Origin: Sanghuangporus weigelae
Lineage: Eukaryota; Basidiomycota; Agaricomycetes; Hymenochaetales; Hymenochaetaceae
Assembly: GCA_033182465.1 (NCBI GenBank)
Contig: CP137321.1
Location: 868,001 to 932,000 of the forward strand
Length of the DNA: 64,000 nucleotides
Reading direction: 5' to 3'
Every line of letters starts with the position of its first letter. Positions within the stretch are counted from its first letter, which is position 1. The position numbers were made by a program, and so were the translations under genes. Below are positions 57,105 through 64,000 of this stretch, one piece after another. The notes under the pieces were generated by a model. It searched no databases, was not told where the DNA came from, and saw only the letters and a list, made by a program, of their open reading frames with translations.

Positions 57105-58496
57105 ATGTCCATCCTTTCTGAATTCTCAAAGGCTTTGACGGCTTTGACCCCGGCTCCTCCGTTCACCTCTTGGGAATATGACGGTCTTCAATATAGGTGG
57201 AAAAACTTCGTTTTCAGGCCAGCTCGTGCGTTTTCTCCTTCATGCATGTTCAATCCGTTTTGAAAATTCTACCTCATGTTACAGTCTTCAAGCGAGAGGC
57301 TGTTCTCTTCGCTACTGTATTGATTTATATCATCTGGCACTTTGTCGGAAAGTCTATCAGCAAAAGTCGTGTTGAAGCATGGTAAGCGCCAGTTTTCTCA
57401 TGTCTTTTGACAGACAGCTCAAACCCCGATTAGGCTCAACGCACATTACGCGCTGCTGGAGCAGCAATTCTCTAAGCCATCGGCTGCAGGAGGCCTCATT
57501 CCCGATGGCCATGCGGAGTTCTTCAACTTCTCAACGGGCCGTCGCAACATTGAATCACTTCATTCTGTGTTCACGCTTCTACCGCGTCATGATGGACTGA
57601 AGATGTTGTATCAATTTTGCTGGGGCTTGGCCGACATGACGGCCACTGCAGAGGACGAAATCGAATTGGATTTCAAGCTTCATCCAAGTTCTACCCTTCC
57701 GAGTTTCGTCTGGGGTGCCGTGTCGAAGGAATGCTTGAGGACTATCAAGCGGAACAGATGGGATTTGGTGCGCTTGTTTCGCGTACATTGTGCTGTCACT
57801 ATTTACGAACCGATTCCCTAGACTCTGACTCGGACCACGGAAAGTCCACTCCTAAGTGGAGGTTATTGCGTCATGTCAGGTTAGCCGCTGTCATTTTCCC
57901 TCTTTGATTATTTGCTCACGGTCGGCCGGTGCAGAATATGCGGACGTGACTGAGGCATTGCTCAAGTCTGGCTCATTGAACTTCGGTGCAGCCCTGAATG
58001 ATCCTTCCGTTAGACCCTACGTCAAGTCACTGACAGTAAGCCGATCCTCTTCCTTCACCCTGTGTTTGATACTAGACTCTTGTCGCAGATTACCGACCAG
58101 CCGAGAGAACGTCCAAGCCAACCTATACCCGCAGATCAGCGCGAGCGGCACGTCATCCTCACCCTGCGCGCTCCTCCCGCCTCGCAGTCAGGCGCAACTC
58201 TCCCGCTAGTCAAGTCCATCTTCTCCTTCATCGACGCTCTCGAAGCAGGCAAGTTCTCCCTCCGCCCCGAGACACGCACGAAATTGCGCAAGACCCGCGA
58301 AGAGCTCGACGAGCAGATTCGCAAAGACGCCGAGGCGGAGAGGAAGGAAGAGGAGGAGCAGGATAAGGCTGCCGCGAGGAAGAAAGCTGAGGAAGAGAGG
58401 ATCTCGAAGTTGAGTGCTGCGGAGCAGCAGAAGGAGTTAGAGCGCGGGCGAAAACGACAACTCCGCAAGGCACAGGGAAAGGTCATCAAAAAATAG
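57105..58496 (+). CDS. CCDC47-family ER membrane protein (DUF1682)
   Basis: Six exons (57105-57225, 57285-57381, 57434-57767, 57822-57879, 57935-58035, 58089-58496), 372 residues, all in phase. A short lumenal or cytosolic head (SWEYDGLQYRWKNFVFRPA) leads to one membrane helix, EAVLFATVLIYIIWHFVG. The cytosolic domain follows with ALLEQQF, FFNFSTGRRNIESLHSVFTLLPRHDGLKMLYQF, VWGAVSK and ITDQP. The last ~80 residues are charged coiled coil (AEAERKEEEEQDKAAARKKAEEE) ending KAQGKVIKK. This is the CCDC47 layout. In animals CCDC47 pairs with Asterix in the PAT complex, which shields polar helices of nascent membrane proteins at the ER translocon; fungal relatives are little studied. Family assignment is firm, role inferred. 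Confidence 0.85.
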
Positions 58497-58767
58497 AGCA
58501 GATGATTCTACCTAGCTCTTATTCTGATTTTCGGATCCGGGAATATTGCATAGTTAGGTGGAGGTCATAGCTTCTACTCTTCGGATTTGTTCTGCCACAT
58601 GCTATGCTACCTCTAACCAGACAAATACATAAACTTATTAATGTTGGATGCGTATTGTGCAGAAATAGTAAGTAGAGTGTGCGATCATGGATACAAATGT
58701 TGCGACGAGGAAAGCAAAATAAGACATAAAGTTACATATCAGGAATATCTGGGTGGGAAAATTATGG

Positions 58768-61700
58768 TTAATGCCCATTTAAGAGCGAAGGCAAGCCCGA
58801 AATCGTAGGAGTATTAGGACCAGTAGAAGGCTCGTCCTCTTCTCCAACAGTACTCAAACGCTGAGGGTGGCCATTGCCGGGAAACGCAGGTCGCCGAAAA
58901 CTTGTCGGTCGCTTATATATGACTTCATGTGAGCCGAACTCTGGGCTGCTCGATACATGAGTACTTGACTCCTCGTGATTGGACTCGTCTTTCTCCGGCT
59001 GAATCGTGTCTGAAGTCGCTTCTGTAGATGCCGAAGGCTCAGCGCCGCCCACGCCCAAGACCCGGCCCCATTTCGTGAATAAGGTGAGAAGCCAGTCGTT
59101 CATCGCTTGGAACCTGCCCTCGTGGACAGTCTCAGCCTCAGGATGTCCGTACATCTCGACTTCTTCTTCGCTATCTTCCTCACTCTCAAAATGCACATTC
59201 TCCGGCAATTCGCCCTCCTCTTCTACATCACTTTCTGTTCGCCCGAGAAAGTCCACAAGGCGCTCGCGCCCATCGATACGCTTTTGGACTCTATTAAATT
59301 GTCCATGCGTTTGAACTCGATCCCGGCTGTCTCCAGAAAGTCCAAACCGACGTCGACTGCGTACGCCAAATACTCGGTCTCGGATTGCGAAAACACGAAG
59401 CCGTGGAGCTTGTGCCATTCGCCATAAGCTGACAGTATCAAGGAAGCTCGCTTCGTACATCAAAGCCTCCGTGTCTGCAGATATGGAGTCGGCAACAGAC
59501 ACGTTTTCTTCTATGTTCCCCGCTATCTGACATTTTTCTTCTAGTTCTTTAAGGATGGCGGCATGTTCTTCATGGCACTTCATAAGCATCTCGTTGCTTG
59601 AGGAGCTGCTTTGGATGAGTGCCTTTAAAGAAAGTGATATATCTAAGTAATCGATGGACAGTGCAAAGATGATTGATGATTCACCTGCAGAAGGACAATA
59701 GAAGCTTGAATATAGGCTTTGCGTCGATGCATGATAAGACACTGGATGCATAGATCTACGTCTGTCTTCATGTGCTCTCTTGATAGGATATTATTTGGAT
59801 CCAGAAGCTCTCGATCATCAAAGCTATGTGATCTAAGGATCGTGAATATCAAAACTGTGTTCCGGACCAGAAAAGATCAGCGACAAACCTTTTCCTCTTG
59901 AGTACGAACGGCTCCTTCGGTTTCTTCACTCTCGGCTGTTTTGTGCCAGCAGGTGCCGGGTCCTGGCGTGTCCAAGGGAAGACATTCGGATCATATTGAA
60001 TACCAAAAGGAAACACGGTTGCTTCCATCGCCTTCACATCAACCTCCACTTCGTCTCGCAGGTTATTTGCGCTTAGCTGATCTGCCCAACTATATACTCG
60101 CTTTCGCACGGGGACTACAGGGCTCGGCCATACCTTGTTGAACTGGGCGACTCGCTGATTATACTCTAGGTCATCAATCGCAAGACCAGATGTGTGTGCG
60201 GAAGAGAAAGCACCGAGATTCTGGCAGGAAGCTGAAGGCGCTGAAAACAAAGTTTGAGCATTCATGAAGAGCAGGACATATGGAACCGAACGTACAAACG
60301 GGCGATGCTTGGCCGCTGCTTGGTCCTGACATAGCACCGTCAGGATCCCTTATAGATATGATGAGCCCACTTCGAGCGTTAGGGAAGACTGAGCTAACCT
60401 CGAGATGATAACCGATGGTATTGCGACTGAGCTTCCGCGCAAGCTTTCTGGGCTCTTGTCCTTCGACAAGTCCACACTGGTCCTCTTCAGCTTGTTCCTG
60501 CCAAATTCGCAGTATTAAAAAGTCAAGACGTCTACATCTCTGGTAAGTTGCAAACTCACCCTGCCCAATTCTCGATTTTCTTCGTTACTTTGTTGGACCA
60601 AGGAAGGACACCTAGGACGTCACCGTCGTAATCCGAGTCACTTCTTTCACGTTCTCTTTCCTTATCCTCGTCCATGTCGTCCTGCAGAGATTCCTGTCTC
60701 TTCCTCTCCAGCTGATCGAACTTCCCGGTCCACAGGTATCTGACGCTCGCCCCGTAGTCTTTCTTGTGCAGCAAGTCAATTCTATTAACAAAGTTGGCTA
60801 GGTCCGACGTGCATTCCACCAATACTTCTGTCTCGCGATCTTTCGAAAAGGACAGAGACATGGGCCTGCTGTGAGATGCATCTCTCGAGCTAGACATCGC
60901 AGATTGTGTTACTGAAGTAAAATCATCAATCTTGTTGAGCACGACACGATGTAGCTTGTACGGTTCTGTTGCGCGGTACTTGTCATATGCTGAATCGATG
61001 ACTTTGATGAGCGTCAAATTAAGATAGGCGTGATTGACTGCAGGATATGGAGTACTCGTGGGAGATGGTGCTTGAGCGAGCCGTTGATTGACAAAGGCAG
61101 CAAGGCAGCGCGTGAATTGACGCGGTTGATAGAAGGGGTCCTTAGGAACCGCTTGAAATCCGATTGCACTGAGCTTGTTTCGCATCGAAAGGGATAGGGT
61201 GATAAGTGCCGTAACGATCGAAGGGTCTGCAACTCTTTCAGTAGGCTATAGAAAACATTCGGTTCAGATCGAAATATACCTGCAATGGCGGTGAAAGCTC
61301 ACCTCGACTTTCATGTATTGCTCTCCAATCTCGGCTACCCATTTCTGTATCCCAGTCACCGTCTCGTCACAAAGGAGACCATCTTGCTCCTGGAAATCAA
61401 TAGGAAACATTTCGAAAAGCGACAAACCGCATTGAATTATCCTAACGAGCTCGAGAACCGTCTGACCAAAGCGATCACCACCGGTTCGCGTCACATCACC
61501 GAAGTGAAACATTGAAATGAAGCGGTCTTTGGTCGCATCACTGTAACGAAGTCGTGAGTCTAAATATAGACGCGTCGGACCTCCTAAAAGAATGACCTTG
61601 GCTCTTGAAGCGTAAGCGCACTTCTGCCGCTGCATCCCAATCGTAGTAAATTGATGTTCACATAGAGCTGCTGTCGATGCGTAAGGAAGTCACCATCTGG

Positions 61701-62518
61701 AATGTATACCACGGTATAGTCGGATCGAAAGTTGGCGAGAGAAGTAATCATGATGATGCCTTTATCCGTCTATATGATTGGGCAAGCCAATTCAATTAAG
61801 AAAAGATGACAAAAAGTTCGCGCGATACGGACCTCACGAGGCCGAGCACCATCTTTACGAAGTTCGTGGATGACCTTCTCCCATTCTTGGTGAGCTTCGC
61901 CGTTTGAAAGACAGGATGAAGGTGCGAGTGCTATAACTGTAATCTGCATCGAATTCAACGACTGCCACCTGACGTTGTTTCGCTGTTACGACGTACGACA
62001 TCTTTTGGGTCACCAGTGTATACTGTAAGTAGAATGGTTGCTCTCCTTCGCTCGACAATCCTACCAGAATAAACAATACGTAATGTATCACTACACATAG
62101 ACGACAGGCCATGACTCCTGACGCACCATTTCTCTACCGCAAAAATCTGGTACCCAGCTATTTTCACGTCCTCTTCCACTACTTCAAAGCGACTGTCACA
62201 GTTGAACCAACGTCTTTGATCTCTCACTTCCGTTTGTGCAATTTCCGGAGGCGCCGAATCTGCTCGTGATCTTGTCAGCCTGTTACTGCTGGTTTTGCTC
62301 TTTACCGGTCGAAGTTGCAAATCTGGTACGACGCGTTTGGGGCATGACGCGGGCACGAGCAGGCGTCTTGGAAGGCTAGGGATTTGAGACTTTGGCGGCT
62401 GGGTGCGACGGTGAACGGGAGAATGGCGAGAGACGGAAGAGCTAGAAACTGTCGGCGAAAGTGGCGGGGAGATGGGAGGCGTGTTAGCAGTATCAGAGCG
62501 TAAGCGCGGCTTGTCCAT
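58768..62518 (-). CDS. STB6-like protein (STB6-like N-terminal domain)
   Basis: Starts MDKPRLRSDTANTPPISPP at 62518 and ends SGLPSLLNGH at 58768; roughly 950-1000 residues. After a Ser/Pro/Arg-rich head, residues ~100-180 read RRWFNCDSRFEVVEEDVKIAGYQIFAVEKW and then LLTVYTGDPKD, the pattern I associate with the N-terminal domain of yeast Stb2/Stb6, proteins found through binding to Sin3. Further on are MITSLANFRSDYTVVYIPDGDF, RSALTL, RFISMFHFGDV, LVRIIQCGLSLFEMF and GIQKWVAEIGEQY, then RFVADLFW-type residues and a Glu-rich C-terminus (EEEGELPENVHFESEEDSEEE). One junction near 61980-62010 is uncertain because the obvious intron would be only ~30 nt. The molecular role of this family is largely unknown. 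Confidence 0.6.
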
Positions 62519-63026
62519 AGGGAAGATGAGATGTTGCGCGAGGGGTCAATTGCCATGCCATGAGAATCATCTCGTTCCGACGCGTGACTTGAGACGCGAC
62601 TGGTCAATAGTTACGTAATAAACATGTTTCACGTTATTTGATCTGGTTTGGCTGCACAATGGATCGGCAAAATGCTGTATGGGGACTCGGAGAAGTCTTA
62701 AATAGAGCCTGTCGCTTTATTACCTAAGAAACGGAAGCGCCTCGCCGCCGACGCCGGCCGGGGCATCACAATCAATGATATCCAGACAAGATGTGCGAAA
62801 TGCTCGGAAGATATGCCTTCATTCTAGCTGCAGACGACTGCAAACACGACATAAAACTGCCAATTGTAGAAAAGTCGAATCCATCCAGATTGGTATCCTC
62901 AGGCTTATATAATCTTCGATGAGCACTCACGACTGTAGAGGTATCCACCATTTCTCAATTCATCTTGCGCTCTTCCAAGCTCGCCATGGCGCTCGAATAC
63001 CCTAGTTCCCCTCTCCGACCCCTCTC
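62519..63026. other. Divergent promoter region
   Basis: About 500 bases between the STB6-like start on the minus strand and the RING gene start on the plus strand. A GC-rich patch CGCCGCCGACGCCGGCCGGGG lies at about 62740-62762, and CTTATATAA at about 62905 could serve as a TATA box for the plus-strand gene. No gene seen. Confidence 0.4.
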
Positions 63027-64000
63027 ATGACCACTCAGACGCTTGTCGACAGCGACATCTTCCAAAACATTGTCATCCAAGAAGACGCCGGACTGACATC
63101 CGAGACGACGGTGGCCACACAACCTGCAAATCGAGACGGCACAGCCCGAGCGGCATCTGCCGGCGATGAGCAGCTCCCTGGGACAGCCATCGGCCGCAGT
63201 GCGCACGATGGCCGGCGCTTGTCTTCTGGTGATCGCAGACAGCAGGCACAAGAGCCCGAGCCAGACCATGGCCACTCGCCTCCTCGACCTGCCCACGGGC
63301 TCCTAGATAATTCGTCTACTTCCTCTCACGAACTTCCTACCACCATGCGCGACCTTCTTAGTTCGTATGCACCTCTGCTATCCTGTCCGGCGTGTTCGCC
63401 GCCTTCCTTTTTGGTCTCACCGACAACTCTGCATTGTGGGCATACAGTTTGTGCGAGGCACGTCCGGACAGAAGAATTCACTCGACCTTCCTCTTCCTCC
63501 TCGGCCTGTGCCTCTTCCTTTGCGGCATCATTTTTGCCATTGACAACCGGCTCGCATGCATCCTCGAGCAACTCAAGTCCCGGGACACTTCCGAATGCGT
63601 CTTCCTCTGTTCCTGTATTACCTACCTGTCCACTCTTGACTTGTCGCCCCCGAGCCCGCCGTCAGGTAATCACTCCCAACATCCCTCCAGAGTCTACCGT
63701 AGCATATTATCCTCCCATTCTTCAACCAAACGCTCCGGAGCTTGGTGAAACTAATCGAATTACGGTTTCGGATCCGCGCCTGGACGTATCCTTGGGCCGT
63801 GTTCTGCATCTACTTGAGAAGGCAAGAAGTTGGCAAACTCGAGAGAACATTGAACAGAGGCTGACGGAGGAGAGTGACGGGTCCGCCGATGAATCACAAG
63901 AGGAAGAAGAGAACGGTGAAGATGCCGTACCTGAGTCTGGATCACGTCCGTCTACTAACAGGACAAGGCGAAGGAGTAGGCCCGCTTCGAGGTCGCGGAA
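63027..64000 (+). CDS. RING-finger protein, 5' part (runs off the window)
   Basis: The frame from ATG at 63027 stays open to the last base, about 324 codons with no stop. An acidic and Ala/Gln-rich head (MTTQTLVDSDIFQNIVIQED) leads to a RING at about residues 125-210: LLSCPACSPPSF, TLHCGHTVCARHV, then a long Ser-rich insert and CPLLTCRPRARR. His follows the CGH.VC block where the sixth Cys would be. After it, residues ~250 onward hold DPRLDVSLGRVLHLLEKA and an acidic/Arg-rich stretch. This arrangement is reminiscent of LON-domain RING E3 ligases (LONRF type), but any LON domain would lie beyond the window. A GTAATC site at about 63665 could be a splice donor; reading through is equally open. 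Confidence 0.6.
   Translation, partial: MTTQTLVDSDIFQNIVIQEDAGLTSETTVATQPANRDGTARAASAGDEQLPGTAIGRSAHDGRRLSSGDRRQQAQEPEPDHGHSPPRPAHGLLDNSSTSSHELPTTMRDLLSSYAPLLSCPACSPPSFLVSPTTLHCGHTVCARHVRTEEFTRPSSSSSACASSFAASFLPLTTGSHASSSNSSPGTLPNASSSVPVLPTCPLLTCRPRARRQVITPNIPPESTVAYYPPILQPNAPELGETNRITVSDPRLDVSLGRVLHLLEKARSWQTRENIEQRLTEESDGSADESQEEEENGEDAVPESGSRPSTNRTRRRSRPASRSR

Noticed and set aside
58136-58489. Ser/Ala/Leu-rich minus-strand frame
   Set aside because: Antisense of the Lys/Glu coiled coil of the CCDC47-family protein.
62955-63571. Minus-strand frames at the right end
   Set aside because: They lie opposite the long uninterrupted plus-strand RING frame, which carries recognisable Cys/His spacing.

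Overview
This window is nuclear DNA of a filamentous basidiomycete, most likely a mushroom-forming Agaricomycete. The signs are near-universal short spliceosomal introns (mostly 45-70 nt, GT...AG), several introns per gene, tight spacing on both strands, and fungal families such as an HDEL-ended protein disulfide isomerase, CipC, an RFX factor, endopolyphosphatase, Rrn5 and MARVEL-like membrane proteins. There is no operon structure, viral genome, CRISPR array or rRNA gene, and I could not support a tRNA. The exon models were built by joining open frames at GT/AG sites and checking phase; where a junction could not be closed, the entry says so.

Layout. 1-3.2 kb: 3' part of a verprolin/WIP-type actin regulator, then an ER protein disulfide isomerase. 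3.9-12.1 kb: a minus-strand block with a seven-helix MHYT-like membrane protein with a long cytoplasmic tail, two tandem RING-finger genes with a decayed third copy between them, and a small Spo12-like protein. 12.3-14.2 kb: an unrecognised small gene and a Rheb GTPase. 15-21.5 kb: a GH2 beta-mannosidase divergent from an MFS sugar transporter, a plausible sugar-use pair. 21.7-22.1 kb: a foldback MITE. 22.3-29.4 kb: a plus-strand run of Rrn5-like RNA polymerase I factor, CipC, Nhp2 and Bfr1. 30.6-39.5 kb: minus-strand RFX transcription factor, endopolyphosphatase and a small unknown. 41-44.3 kb: acetoacetyl-CoA synthetase. 44.9-49.4 kb: three consecutive small multi-spanning membrane protein genes. 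49.8-64 kb: a Ubc8/UBE2H-type E2, THOC5, a PX-domain protein of the yeast YPR097W type, a small unknown, a CCDC47-family ER protein, an STB6-like protein and the start of a RING protein that runs off the end.

Most genes are housekeeping (secretory pathway, ribosome biogenesis, mRNP export, signalling). The points most worth a second look are splice-level: an AT-AC intron directly after the start codon of the E2 gene, a GC-AG intron in NHP2, and a 15-nt micro-exon that carries the catalytic acid/base motif of the beta-mannosidase. Next come the foldback element, the decayed RING array, the membrane-protein trio and the mannosidase/transporter pair.
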